64,000 nt of DNA from Xylanimonas oleitrophica (GCF_003244315.1 NZ_QKWH01000006.1:62001-126000), one strand, 5' to 3'; positions 1 through 9,582 are shown, counted from the first letter of the stretch. Translations and numbers: made by a program. The notes: generated by a model from the sequence alone, not told the origin.

Positions 1-809
1 GTCGTAGCAGCGGTTCCTGTCCCACCGACAGCCCCGGCGGCCCCGGCTGCGGGCAGGAGGTCACCGGCGGTCGCGGCCCCGAGCACCAGGGGCAGCAGGA
101 CGGCGCGCAGGCCGCCGGCGACGCGCTCCAGCTCGCCGACCAGCACCGGGCACGTGGGGCACGTCTTCAGGTGCTCCTCCACGCGGGCGGTGTCGCGTCG
201 CCGGAGCGCACGGCGCTGGTAGGAGCCCAGGTGCTCGACGGTCCAGCGGCACCCGTCGTCCGCGGCCAGGTGGTTGAGGTGGGCCTGGAGCCAGGCGGTG
301 CGCAGGCCGTCGCGGGCGCGGTAGGCGAGCGCGGCGACGGCGTTGGGGCTCAGGCCGAGGTGCGCCGCCGTCTCGCGGGTGCTCAGGCCCTCGACCTCGA
401 GGTACCAGAGCACCTCCTGCCACTCGGGGCGCAGGGAGCGGAACGCCGTCCCGACCACCGTCCGCTCCAGCACGGCGTCGTCGAAGGGATCGGCCGGCTG
501 GTCGTCCCCGGGGACGTCGTCGGTGGGCACCACGTGGTCCTGGGCGCGCCCCCAGTCGGCAGTGACGTTCCGCACGACGGCGTAGAGGTACGGCCGGAAC
601 GCGCCCTGGGGGCCGTTGCCGCGACGCACGGCCGCCAGCACGCGGGCGAACGCCTCCTGGACGACGTCCTCGGGGTCGAGCTTGCCGGTGATCGCACGTG
701 CGGCGCGCAGCCCGGCGTCGTGGTGGCGTCGCCAGAGCTCCGCGTACGCGGCGTCGTCGCCGTCGCGCAGGCTCGCGAGGAGCGCGCCGTCGCCCTGCTC
801 TGGTCCCAC
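1..809 (-). CDS. ECF sigma factor with fused C-terminal zinc-finger domain (3' truncated by window edge)
   Basis: Alternative sigma factor directing RNA polymerase to a small regulon. Sigma region 2 lies at about residues 15-90, with the -10-binding segment around DPEDVVQEAFARVL, and region 4 at about 120-172, with the helix-turn-helix around LSTRETAAHLGLSPNAV. Unlike a plain ECF of about 180 residues it continues into a zf-HC2-like element, C187 plus H213-x3-C217-x2-C220, then a hydrophobic stretch from about 236 that may be membrane-associated, and runs off the window. H-x3-C-x2-C is the signature of zinc-binding anti-sigma domains, so the regulator and its restraint may sit in one chain (inference). 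The GTG start at 809 is chosen because a GGGAAGG-like Shine-Dalgarno sequence lies about 9 nt upstream. It is transcribed divergently from the surface protein gene at 1176. Confidence 0.85.
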   Translation of the reverse strand, partial: MGPEQGDGALLASLRDGDDAAYAELWRRHHDAGLRAARAITGKLDPEDVVQEAFARVLAAVRRGNGPQGAFRPYLYAVVRNVTADWGRAQDHVVPTDDVPGDDQPADPFDDAVLERTVVGTAFRSLRPEWQEVLWYLEVEGLSTRETAAHLGLSPNAVAALAYRARDGLRTAWLQAHLNHLAADDGCRWTVEHLGSYQRRALRRRDTARVEEHLKTCPTCPVLVGELERVAGGLRAVLLPLVLGAATAGDLLPAAGAAGAVGGTGTAAT

Positions 810-1175
810 CGTGGATCGCCTTCCCTCGGACCCGGGCTCGTGGCCGCCGGGGTCCGCGCGTCGTCGGCGTGCGCCGGGCCCACCGTGCTGGTCCGGGCTC
901 TCGGGCGCGCTCGCCGTCAGGTCCGTGAGCGTAACCACCGCGGCCGACGATCCGAAACGGCCTCCTGCTTTTCACCCCTTCGAGGCGGCCGGCGCAGCGA
1001 GCGCCGGAGGTGAGACCGCCGATGGGAGGAGTGCGCTGCACGGCGAGTGACGCGCGTCACCTCCATGTTTCGTCATCGACGTCCGCCACGTGCCGTCCTG
1101 GTCCTCGGGCGGTCGACCGCGCACGGACGCGCGGAGGCCGCAGGAGCAGCACCAGGTTCGAGACGAAGGACGTCG
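810..1175. other. 366-bp divergent intergenic region
   Basis: Separates the ECF sigma gene (minus strand) from the surface-protein gene (plus strand). It holds a perfect 14-bp palindrome at 1047-1060 and the GAAGGA ribosome-binding site just before 1176. A longer in-frame start at 1047 exists for the plus-strand gene but would put arginine-rich sequence in front of the signal peptide. I see no small gene here. Confidence 0.6.
1047..1060. promoter_or_regulatory. Perfect palindrome matching a CRP/GlxR-type operator core
   Basis: GTGACGCGCGTCAC is a perfect 14-bp palindrome of the form GTGA-N6-TCAC, the core recognised by CRP/FNR-family regulators (GlxR in corynebacteria, Crp in mycobacteria). 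It lies 116 bp upstream of the surface-protein start. The sequence match is direct; regulator identity is inference. Confidence 0.35.
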
Positions 1176-4100
1176 ATGCAGCGCAGGGCACGTGCGGGCG
1201 CAGGGGCAGCACGATGGAGGCGGTGGCGCCGACGGTGGACGGCCGCCGTCGCGGCGGTCACCGCGGCCGTGCTGGCGGCACCGCTCGCCGCCGGGGTCGC
1301 CCCGGCGTGGGCGGCCGACGCCGCGCAGTACCTGGAGGTCTCCAAGCGGGTCGACGCCTCCGTGGTGGAGGCGGGCAGCGTGTTCACGTACACGATCGGG
1401 GTCACGTGCTCCGAGCAGGCGTGCGTCGACGCCGTGCTCACGGACGAGCTCCCGGAAGGTCTCCAGGGCTTCGCCGTCAACGCGGTCAACGCCACCACGG
1501 CCGTGCCGCGGCAGGTGACGTGGACCGAGGACGGGCGCCCGGTCGGCCAGCCGTCGGTCGTCGGGGCCAGGACCGCGGTCCGCGTGACCTTCACCGAGCC
1601 GATGCCGGCAGGCGCGACGTTCACGCTCACCATCACGCTGCAGGTGCCCGAGGACCTCGGGCCCCGCGACGAGGTGATCACCAACACCGCCCGCACCACC
1701 GCCACGAACTCGGCGCCGGACGAGAAGAGCGTCGACGTGCGCCTGCGGGTGCCCGTCTCGCTCGACGTCGACCTGGCCAAGGTGTGGGAGCCCGCGCAGC
1801 GGTCCTTCGAGGAAGGTGCGCCGTCGACGGTGACGCTCACCGCGACCAACGCCTCGAACACGGCCCTCGACACGCTCGTGGTCACCGAGCCGCGCGGCCT
1901 GCGCGCCGGTGCGGCGACGCTGGAGCCCGCCAACCCGTTCGCCCTGACCGACCTCGCGTCCGTGAGCACGGACCTGCCCGCCGGTGCCGACTCCGTGAGG
2001 CTCGACGCGTACGTCCACGACGGCACGTCCTGGGCCTGGGTCGAGGGCGTGCCCGCCGGCCAGGCGACGCTGCCGGCGGGGGTCCGCCCCGCTGACGTCG
2101 GAGGCCTGCGCCTGACGTACGCGGGTGCCGTGGCTCCGGGCGCCACCGCCACGGCGCGGCTCGGTCTCGTCCAGCGTGCCGCCGACCGGGCGGGAGACGA
2201 CCTCTCCCGCGACCGCCACGAGGTCGAGAACGTCGCCGAGGCCGTGGGCGAGCACGCCGGCGCGACCGCCACCGGCACGGCCCGGGCCACGCACGTCGTC
2301 GTGCCCGCCAAGGTGGCCGTGGACGTGGTCGGCGACCTGGCGCCGGCCCTCGTCTCGGCGGGTGAGGCCGTGCGGGCACGGGTGAGCGCGACCAACACGT
2401 CCGACGTGCCCGTGCGCCACCTGACCGTCACGGACCAGGGCTGGTTCGTCGACGGCATCCACCTCGCGGCCTTCCGCTCGCTGGCCTGGCCCGACGGCGC
2501 CACGAGCGCCGAGGTGGTCTACGAGCTCGCGGACGGCGGCCGGCACACCCAGACGCTCGCCCCGGGACAGGCGCCGGCCGAGGTCCCCGCGGGCGCCACC
2601 GGGTTCGTGCTGACCTTCACCGGCAGCATCCCGGCCGGTGCCGGTACGACGTTCGAGCTCGACGTCGCCACCGACGAGAGCGCCACGGGCGCCACCGCCG
2701 AGCGCGAGGCACGCCACACCGTGACCGCCACGGTGGTGGCCCCCAACGGCCAGGACGCGAGCGCGGACGCCAGCGACACGCTCGTGCTGCGCCGGCCCGC
2801 CCTGGCCGCGACCCTCACCAGGACGGTGCGGCCCAGCAGCGCCGTCGAGCCCGGCACGCGCGTGGTCGTCGAGCTCGAGAGCAGCGTCGAGGGCACCTCC
2901 GAGTACGCCCGCGCCCGCACCATGGTGGTCGAGGACCGGTGGGACACCCGTGAGGGCTCCTTCTGGGACGGGTTCGACGTCGCAGGCGTCTCCTCCACCC
3001 AGGTGCCCTCCGGGGCGTCGCTCCTGGTCGAGGCGTTCGGTCCCGACGGCACCCCGCTGTCGCTGGGCACGTGGGGCCCCGAGCCGCAGCCGTTCCTCGT
3101 CTCGCTGACGGCGGACCAGGTGGCCCAGGCGCTGCCGCCGGGCACGGACCGCCGCGACCTCACGGGGATCCGGTTCACGCTGACGAACGCGGGCGGCTTC
3201 GCCGTCGACCAGACGTTCACCCCCTACCTGGTGGCGCAGGCGCGCGGCACGCTGCGCAGCGGCGGCCCCGTGACCGCGCAGCCGGGTGCCGTCACGGTGC
3301 TCACCGGCACCGCGACCCTGCACGCCACGGGTGTCACGCCCGCGGGTACGGCGCTCACCGCCGAGGCCGAGAGCACGGCCCACGCCCGTGTCGTGCGGCA
3401 CGAGGGCGAGGGCGGCGTCGGTATCGAGACGTCGTGGCGGGACGTCACGGTCACCGCGCAGTCGGGGCAGCTGCGTGCCACCGACGTCGACTGGCGCGTG
3501 GGCGAGGGCTACGGCGAGGTCACCCTCTCCCACCCGGCGGCCGACCCGGCCGGGACGCCCGTGGCGCAGACCGTGTTCGACGCCTTCGACCTGGTGCGGA
3601 TCGAGCCCGTGGGGGCCGACACGACGCCGTACAGCAACGGCTGGTACCTGCGCTACGACACCGTGACCGCCGTCGAGCTGTTCGTGGACGGCGCCTGGCA
3701 CGAGGTGACCCCGCCGCAGGGCGGGTGGGTGCAGGGCGGCCGGTTCGTCGGCCACGTCCTGACGCCGCAGGAGCGCGCGGGGGCCACGGGGGTGCGTCTC
3801 GTGCTCGCCGAGAACCGCGCGGCGCGCGAGGCCGCGCTCGTGGACGGCCCCGCCCTGGACCCGTACGCCCCGCTGCCGGGGACCGGGGTGGCCGCCGGTG
3901 CCACCGACCGCCGATTCAGCCTGATGTGGGAGGTGCGCAACACGCGGCGCTCGGACGGGGAGTTCGTCACCCCGGCGAGCGACCTGGGTGGTGGCGACCC
4001 GGGCACCGCGGCGACCACCGCACGGATCACGGCCGTGCCGGCCGGTGGTGGAGCAGCGGCCACGGCTGCCGACAGCGCGACGATCGTGCTCGACGACCAG

Positions 4101-7100
4101 CCCCCGGGTGTGCGGGTGACCAAGTCCGCCACACCCGGCGGACCGGTGCACGTGCCCCGCGAGGGCTCGGGCGCCCCGCAGCCCGTGATCACCTACGGCG
4201 CGACGGCGAGCAGCACGTCCGTCTCCCGGGCGTCCTACGTGCGGATCACGGACCCGGCGCCCTGCGCGGAGGTCACCGAGAACCGCTGCCAGAGCGGCGG
4301 CGACCACGGGGGCGCCCTCGGTGACCCCTTCGCCGCCGACGTCGACTGGCTGCGCCCCGGCGGGGTGGAGAGCCCGTTCGAGCGGCTCGACGTCACCGCG
4401 GTCCAGGCTGCGGCGTCGCGCCCGGGCGAGGTGGACCTGGCCGCCAGCACCGCCTGGGTGGTGCGATACGCCGCCGGCGCCCCGGCGGCGCAGCGGTACG
4501 TCACCGAGCGCACCACGATCGCCGACCTGGTGACGTGGACGCCGCAGCGCCTGGCGGACGTCGTCGGCGTCAGCGTGACGTTCCAGGGACCGCACCCCGA
4601 GGAGCACGGCGGGACGATCTCGGCGGCCAACGACCTGCAGCTCACGCTCCAGACGACGGTGCGCACCCACGTGCGCTCCACCGGCGAGCCGGTCGAGATG
4701 CGGGCCGGCCAGACCGTGGACACGGTGAACCGCGCCTTCGCGCAGTCCTACGACCCGGTCCTGGCTCCCACCACCCGCACGGGTGACGTCGCGGGGGCCA
4801 GCCTGGTGCTGACGGGTGGCACCATCGACGTGCTCCCGCGCAAGCAGGTCAGCCCGGACGTGCTCACGGCCCCGGCACGCACCGCGCCCGTCACCGTCAC
4901 GCTCGGCGCGCAGTCGTCCGTGGACCCCCTCGCCACGCTGGCACCCGCAGAGGTGTGGCTGCGTGACGACGTGACCTCTTCGCCTCAGTTCTGGGACGCC
5001 TTCACCTTCACCGGGCTGGGCACCCTGACCGCCCCAGCCGGTGCGGACCGGGTCACGGTCGACGTGTACGGGCCGTGGGGGCCGGACGGTGAGGCCGGCT
5101 GGACCGCGTCAGCACCGGTGCCGGTCGCGGCGGCGGCGGTGCCCGTCCCCGCCGAGCGCTACGGCGACGTCCAGGGTGTGCGCGTGACGTTCTCGCGGGC
5201 CGACGGCGCGTTCTTCTCGTCCGTGGTGCCCAGCCCCGCCTGGTCGGCGAGCGCCGCGTTCACCGCGACGCTGCGCGAGACGCACCGCACCTCCGGCGAC
5301 CCCGTGCTCATGACGGGCACCGTCGAGAACACCGTCACGGTGCGCAGCGACCGCCGCACCGGTGAGGCCTCGCCCGAGCGCACCGCCACCGCGTCGCTCT
5401 CGCTGACCGAGGGCACCCGGCAGGTCGCCGTCCGCAAGGTGGCGAACGAGGGCACCAGGACGGTGTCGGTGGGCTCCGCCGTGCCGTGGGACCTGACCTT
5501 CACCAACCGGGGCACCGGCTATCTCACGGTTACCGAGCTGCGCGACACCCTGCCGGCCACGCTGGTGCACACCGGGGACCCGGCGCCGGTGTACTCGACG
5601 TCGGCAGGCGGCTCGCTGTCCACCGACGTGACCCTGGGGGTGGACGGTCGCGACCTGGTGCTCACCTGGCCCCAGGACGGCCGCACGATGTCCCCGGGCG
5701 AGACGTTCACGGTGCGCCTGTTCCTCGAGCTGCAGCCGGGGCTGCGCACCGGTGAGCGCGCCACGAACACGATGACGGTCCGCACGGCGGAGCAGCTCGC
5801 GGCGTGCACGGGCATCAGCGGTGCAGCCACCACCACCGCGTGGACCACCGACCGGACGACGTGCGGCACGACCGACTACGTCTCCCCGGTCTCGGGGCCG
5901 AACCTGTACAGCGTCAAGGGGGTGCGCGGCTCCGTCCCCGGGGCCGTCAACCCCGCCCACCCGGACGCGGCCTGCAGCCCCACGCTCCAGGTGGCCGGCG
6001 GCAGCTACTACCGCGCGCCGTGCGTGGCCGGCAGCACCGTGGGCGGCACCGACGACTGGGTGCTGCACGTGGTCAACGCCGGCACCGTCCCGGTGGACGA
6101 GCTGGTGCTGTTCGAGCAGCTGCCGACCGGTGGTGACCGCCTGCTGCTGACCGGCGCCTCCCGCGCGTCGACCTACCGGCCGCTGCTGACCGCCGCGCCC
6201 CAGGTCGACGCGCCGCCGGGCACCACCGTGACCCTCGAGGTGACCACGAGCCCCGACGTGTGCGTGGGCACGTGGCGCACCCTGACGACGCAGGCGGTGT
6301 GCGAGCAGAACGGTGAGACCTGGACGGTGGCCAGCGGTGGCACCGACTGGGCCGCCGTGACCGGTCTGCGGGTCTCGCTGGACTTCCGCACCACGGCCGC
6401 CCGCCAGCTCGCCAGCGGCGGGGCCGTGAGCGTCACCTACTCGACGGTCAACCGGATGGAGTCGCCCGCCGCCGCCGGCGGGGTGTCCCCGGTGGTGCCC
6501 CGGACCGGTGACGTCGCGTGGAACCAGTTCGGCGCGAAGTGGCGCTACACCGGCGAGAGCGGGTACGAGCGGTTCGCCCCGAGCCAGGTGGGCGTGCAGC
6601 TGCCCACGGGGGCGGTGCGCGTGGACAAGCAGGTCACGGGCGCCGCCGCCGGCTACGCCCCGGACACGTTCCGGGCCGACGTCGCCTGCACGGTCGACGG
6701 GGTGGAGCTCGACCTGGGCCCCGCTGCGACGGTGGTGCTGGGCGCGGCCGACGGCCTGTCCGCCCGCGTGGACGGCATCCCGCTCGGCGCCGTCTGCACC
6801 GTCACGGAGCACGGCGGGGTGGGCGAGCACGGGGAGACGACCCGCACCGGATCGCCCGCCACGGTGACCGTGGCCACCGAGACTCCGGCCGACGGCGAGG
6901 TGCCTGCCACCCAGGTGGTCACGCTCGGCAACGACTACGCGTTCTCCGGCCTCTCGGTGACCAAGCGGGTGGACACCGCGGCCGGCCCCGCCGGACTCGA
7001 CGCCTTCCCGTTCGCGCTCACCTGCACGTCGGCCCTCGGCACCGCCGTCACGTTCGACGACGACGGCACCACCCGGCTCGAGTTCACCCTGCGCGACGGT

Positions 7101-8558
7101 GAGACCTTCGCCGCCCCCGCCGGGACGGTGCCCGCTCGTGCCACGTGCCTCGTCACCGAGACCACCGACGACGCGCCCCGCGACGTCGTCGTGACCGGGG
7201 ACGGCGTCACCGACCACGGTGACGGCAGCGCGCTGGTCGCCGTGGGCTCCGCGCCCGCCGAGGTCACCTTCACCAACGGGTACGACGCCGGGGTGGTGCG
7301 GGTGGTCAAGGAGGCGGACGGCGCCGGCGCCACCGCGTACGGCACCGGGCCGTTCGGGTTCGAGATCGCCTGCACGCGCCGCGGTGACAGCGTGCTCGAG
7401 CAGCGGTTCACGCTCGACGCCGGTGCCCACCGCAGCTTCGGGCCGTTCGTCACCGGCACCCGCTGCGCCGTCACGGAGACGGCTACGGGCGGGGCCACCC
7501 GCACGGCGCTGTCGCCCACGGACGGCACCGTCGTCGTCGACGCCCCCGACGCCGGGCAGAGCGTGAGCGAGGCCGTGGTCACCGTGACCAACACCTTCGA
7601 CGTGGGAGACCTGGAGATCGTCAAGACCCTGCGCGGCACCGGCGTCCCCCTCTACGGGGCCGGACCGTTCGAGGCCCAGGTGGCCTGCACCTGGCAGGTG
7701 GACGGCCGCACCGTGCCCGTCGCTCTGCCGGCCGACGGGCGCGTCACCCTCGCCGCCGCCACCGGGTACCGTGCCCTGCTGCCCGGCCTGCCCCTGGGCG
7801 CCGAGTGCACCGTCACCGAGACGCGCACCGGCGGAGTGCCCGGCTCCGGCGACCCCGCCCGCGTCATCATCGGTGACGGACCGCCGGCCGAGGCGACCTT
7901 CGACGGCACGGTCGAGCTCGCTTCCCTCCAGGTGACCAAGCGGGTGGACGGGCACCTCGCGGCGGTGCCGGACGCGCCGTTCCGGCTCCTGCTGGCCTGC
8001 ACGTGGGACGTGGACGGCACCGCCGTGCCCCTCGCCGTGCCGGGCGGCAGCGTGCGCGACCTGCGCCCGGACCAGACCGTCACGTTCGCCGACCTGCCCG
8101 CCGGGGCCGACTGCACCGTCACCGAGACCGGCACCGCCGGTGCTGCCGGCACCGTCATGGTGGTGCGCGCCGACGGCCGCCAGGTCGGGGCCACCGACGG
8201 CACCTCCGCCGGTGTCACGCTCGGTGGTCTGCCCGGTGGGCCCGAGGCGGTCGAGGTGGTGGTGACGAACACCTTCGCCGCTCCGGCAGGCGGTGCGCAG
8301 GACGGCGGGCAGAGCCCCGGAGGCCGTCCTGGCAGCGGCACGGGCGGTGACGGCGCCGGTGGTCCGGACGCCGACGGTGCTCGGTCCGCCGGGGACCGGG
8401 CCGACGTCGACAGCGCCCCGGGTGCTGCGGGCGCCGTGGCCGCCGTGGTCGGCTGGCTGCCTCGCACCGGCGCGGCGGGCGGCGCCGTCCTGCTCGCCCT
8501 GCTGCTCGTGGGCGCCGGCACCATGCTGCTCGTGGTGCGACGCCGCCGCGCCGGCTGA
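1176..8558 (+). CDS. Giant LPxTG-anchored surface protein with DUF11 and DUF5979 repeats
   Basis: Secreted, cell-wall-anchored protein of 2460 residues. The arginine-rich N terminus and hydrophobic core end in an AxA site (APAWA) near residue 46. Residues about 50-1800 are a chain of beta-rich modules in the style of DUF11/conserved-repeat domains, with recurrent VTNT/ATNT-type strands and aromatic boundary motifs. From about 1814 to 2365 there are five DUF5979-like modules, each starting with V.K or VTKRVD and each carrying a conserved C.VTE segment. A Gly/Asp-rich spacer then leads to LPRTG at about 2428, a hydrophobic helix and RRRR, a canonical sortase signal. The start at ATG 1176 is chosen for its GAAGGA site 5 nt upstream and for giving a normal signal peptide. 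No sortase gene is in the window. An adhesin or surface-layer role is likely; no enzymatic domain is visible. Confidence 0.88.
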   Translation: MQRRARAGAGAARWRRWRRRWTAAVAAVTAAVLAAPLAAGVAPAWAADAAQYLEVSKRVDASVVEAGSVFTYTIGVTCSEQACVDAVLTDELPEGLQGFAVNAVNATTAVPRQVTWTEDGRPVGQPSVVGARTAVRVTFTEPMPAGATFTLTITLQVPEDLGPRDEVITNTARTTATNSAPDEKSVDVRLRVPVSLDVDLAKVWEPAQRSFEEGAPSTVTLTATNASNTALDTLVVTEPRGLRAGAATLEPANPFALTDLASVSTDLPAGADSVRLDAYVHDGTSWAWVEGVPAGQATLPAGVRPADVGGLRLTYAGAVAPGATATARLGLVQRAADRAGDDLSRDRHEVENVAEAVGEHAGATATGTARATHVVVPAKVAVDVVGDLAPALVSAGEAVRARVSATNTSDVPVRHLTVTDQGWFVDGIHLAAFRSLAWPDGATSAEVVYELADGGRHTQTLAPGQAPAEVPAGATGFVLTFTGSIPAGAGTTFELDVATDESATGATAEREARHTVTATVVAPNGQDASADASDTLVLRRPALAATLTRTVRPSSAVEPGTRVVVELESSVEGTSEYARARTMVVEDRWDTREGSFWDGFDVAGVSSTQVPSGASLLVEAFGPDGTPLSLGTWGPEPQPFLVSLTADQVAQALPPGTDRRDLTGIRFTLTNAGGFAVDQTFTPYLVAQARGTLRSGGPVTAQPGAVTVLTGTATLHATGVTPAGTALTAEAESTAHARVVRHEGEGGVGIETSWRDVTVTAQSGQLRATDVDWRVGEGYGEVTLSHPAADPAGTPVAQTVFDAFDLVRIEPVGADTTPYSNGWYLRYDTVTAVELFVDGAWHEVTPPQGGWVQGGRFVGHVLTPQERAGATGVRLVLAENRAAREAALVDGPALDPYAPLPGTGVAAGATDRRFSLMWEVRNTRRSDGEFVTPASDLGGGDPGTAATTARITAVPAGGGAAATAADSATIVLDDQPPGVRVTKSATPGGPVHVPREGSGAPQPVITYGATASSTSVSRASYVRITDPAPCAEVTENRCQSGGDHGGALGDPFAADVDWLRPGGVESPFERLDVTAVQAAASRPGEVDLAASTAWVVRYAAGAPAAQRYVTERTTIADLVTWTPQRLADVVGVSVTFQGPHPEEHGGTISAANDLQLTLQTTVRTHVRSTGEPVEMRAGQTVDTVNRAFAQSYDPVLAPTTRTGDVAGASLVLTGGTIDVLPRKQVSPDVLTAPARTAPVTVTLGAQSSVDPLATLAPAEVWLRDDVTSSPQFWDAFTFTGLGTLTAPAGADRVTVDVYGPWGPDGEAGWTASAPVPVAAAAVPVPAERYGDVQGVRVTFSRADGAFFSSVVPSPAWSASAAFTATLRETHRTSGDPVLMTGTVENTVTVRSDRRTGEASPERTATASLSLTEGTRQVAVRKVANEGTRTVSVGSAVPWDLTFTNRGTGYLTVTELRDTLPATLVHTGDPAPVYSTSAGGSLSTDVTLGVDGRDLVLTWPQDGRTMSPGETFTVRLFLELQPGLRTGERATNTMTVRTAEQLAACTGISGAATTTAWTTDRTTCGTTDYVSPVSGPNLYSVKGVRGSVPGAVNPAHPDAACSPTLQVAGGSYYRAPCVAGSTVGGTDDWVLHVVNAGTVPVDELVLFEQLPTGGDRLLLTGASRASTYRPLLTAAPQVDAPPGTTVTLEVTTSPDVCVGTWRTLTTQAVCEQNGETWTVASGGTDWAAVTGLRVSLDFRTTAARQLASGGAVSVTYSTVNRMESPAAAGGVSPVVPRTGDVAWNQFGAKWRYTGESGYERFAPSQVGVQLPTGAVRVDKQVTGAAAGYAPDTFRADVACTVDGVELDLGPAATVVLGAADGLSARVDGIPLGAVCTVTEHGGVGEHGETTRTGSPATVTVATETPADGEVPATQVVTLGNDYAFSGLSVTKRVDTAAGPAGLDAFPFALTCTSALGTAVTFDDDGTTRLEFTLRDGETFAAPAGTVPARATCLVTETTDDAPRDVVVTGDGVTDHGDGSALVAVGSAPAEVTFTNGYDAGVVRVVKEADGAGATAYGTGPFGFEIACTRRGDSVLEQRFTLDAGAHRSFGPFVTGTRCAVTETATGGATRTALSPTDGTVVVDAPDAGQSVSEAVVTVTNTFDVGDLEIVKTLRGTGVPLYGAGPFEAQVACTWQVDGRTVPVALPADGRVTLAAATGYRALLPGLPLGAECTVTETRTGGVPGSGDPARVIIGDGPPAEATFDGTVELASLQVTKRVDGHLAAVPDAPFRLLLACTWDVDGTAVPLAVPGGSVRDLRPDQTVTFADLPAGADCTVTETGTAGAAGTVMVVRADGRQVGATDGTSAGVTLGGLPGGPEAVEVVVTNTFAAPAGGAQDGGQSPGGRPGSGTGGDGAGGPDADGARSAGDRADVDSAPGAAGAVAAVVGWLPRTGAAGGAVLLALLLVGAGTMLLVVRRRRAG

Positions 8559-8581
8559 GCGGCGTCGTCCCTACCTCGTCC

Positions 8582-8649
8582 TCCCCACCCCGGGCGGGTG
8601 GGGAAGGGAGTGCGGCGGCGCCCGCGGGGAGAAGTCCGCGGGCGCCGCC
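8582..8649 (+). terminator. Double hairpin terminator after the surface-protein gene
   Basis: Two stem-loops follow the stop codon. The first has a 9-bp stem (8582-8590 with 8596-8604) and the second a perfect 14-bp stem (8614-8627 with 8636-8649, 8-nt loop). There is no U tract, as is common for terminators in high-GC actinobacteria. Confidence 0.65.
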
Positions 8650-8792
8650 GGAGCGGTGGCAGCCGGGCCAGACCGGCCGCCACCGCCGGGACGCTGGTGC
8701 TCCGACGCGCACGCCTCGAGCCCCCGCGCCCTTCGGTGCCCTCTCGAGGTGACGTGTCGAAGGCGAGCACCTGCGTGGTGAGACCCCCTGGA

Positions 8793-8874
8793 CGTCGTGA
8801 GCGGTGATCGTGCCGGCCATACCGGAGGCACGCGGATGGATACGTGCTGACCTGCGCGACCACCGCTCACGACG
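8793..8874. repeat. 14-bp perfect inverted repeat, 54-nt spacer
   Basis: CGTCGTGAGCGGTG at 8793-8806 is exactly complementary to CACCGCTCACGACG at 8861-8874. As RNA this would close a stem around a GC-rich internal segment; as DNA the spacing is long for a simple operator. It could be a small structured RNA or 5' leader element. Confidence 0.4.
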
Positions 8875-9048
8875 CACGAGGAAGCCTGCTGGAACCACGC
8901 GGCGCGTGGGTGAACACCAACCAAGTTTATAGGTGAGAAAGTGTGAAATGTCCGGATCGGGTGCGGTGGAAAAGCGCTCGCCGGAACTCGCGCCCCTGCC
9001 CGACAGTTGACCTGCTGAACACACCGACGCCACCGCCCAGGGGGACCC

Positions 9049-9582
9049 GTGGACCCGGACGACGACCTCACCGACAGCTCCGGCGACGCACCCACCCTGC
9101 TGCGCCTGCGCCCACCGACCAACCCGGTCGACCCGCGGGCCCTGCGCTGGTGGCGCCTGCGAGCCCTGTGCAGCGCCGGGCTGGTCACCGCCGTCCTCGG
9201 CGTCACCACCTGGCTCTGGGAGCCGGGACGGCCCTGGCTCGCCGTACCGCTGGTCGCCGCCGCACTCTGGACCGTCGCACGAGTGACCTTCGAGCCCCGG
9301 ATCCGTTACGCCGTCCACCGGTGGGAGACCACCGACCAGGGCATCTACGGCCTCAGCGGCTGGGTCGTCCGTGAGTGGCGTGCCGCACCCCTGTCCCGCG
9401 TCCAGACCGTCGACGCCGTCCGCGGTCCCCTCGAACAAGCCCTCGGGCTCGCCACCCTCCGCGTCACCACCGCCTCCTCCAGCGGCGCCGTCAACATCGT
9501 CGGCCTCGACAAGGACCTCGCCGCCGAGCTCGCCGAACGACTCACCGTCATCACCGAGCAGATCCCCGGCGACGCCACATGA
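9049..9582 (+). CDS. PH-domain membrane protein, YdbS-type
   Basis: 177-residue membrane protein with an acidic N terminus, two hydrophobic helices at about residues 38-75 and a bacterial PH domain (bPH_2, formerly DUF304) behind them, including the conserved turn APLSRVQTVDAVRGPLEQ and a C-terminal GLATLRV strand. In Bacillus, YdbS and YdbT are encoded side by side; a role in protection against antimicrobial peptides has been reported there. The GTG start follows AGGGGGACCC. The stop overlaps the start of the next gene (ATGA), which indicates translational coupling and fits a two-component membrane complex. The molecular function is not known. Confidence 0.8.
   Translation: MDPDDDLTDSSGDAPTLLRLRPPTNPVDPRALRWWRLRALCSAGLVTAVLGVTTWLWEPGRPWLAVPLVAAALWTVARVTFEPRIRYAVHRWETTDQGIYGLSGWVVREWRAAPLSRVQTVDAVRGPLEQALGLATLRVTTASSSGAVNIVGLDKDLAAELAERLTVITEQIPGDAT

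Larger units (their letters stand above)
8559..9048. other. 490-bp intergenic region with terminator hairpins and a spaced inverted repeat
   Basis: Between the surface protein and the PH-domain pair. After the double hairpin there is a 14-bp inverted repeat with arms 8793-8806 and 8861-8874, then a conspicuously AT-rich stretch near 8915-8950 that is a plausible promoter region. A TTGACC hexamer occurs at about 9006. No convincing ORF is present. Confidence 0.5.

Noticed and set aside
972-4670. A 1232-codon open frame antisense to the surface-protein gene
   Set aside because: It is Arg/Gly/His-rich with no family resemblance and mirrors a high-GC coding frame; stop codons are rare there by composition alone.
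8915-8950. AT-rich stretch before the PH-domain genes considered as an attachment site or origin fragment
   Set aside because: No direct repeats, no integrase and no DnaA-box cluster. It is more simply a promoter region.
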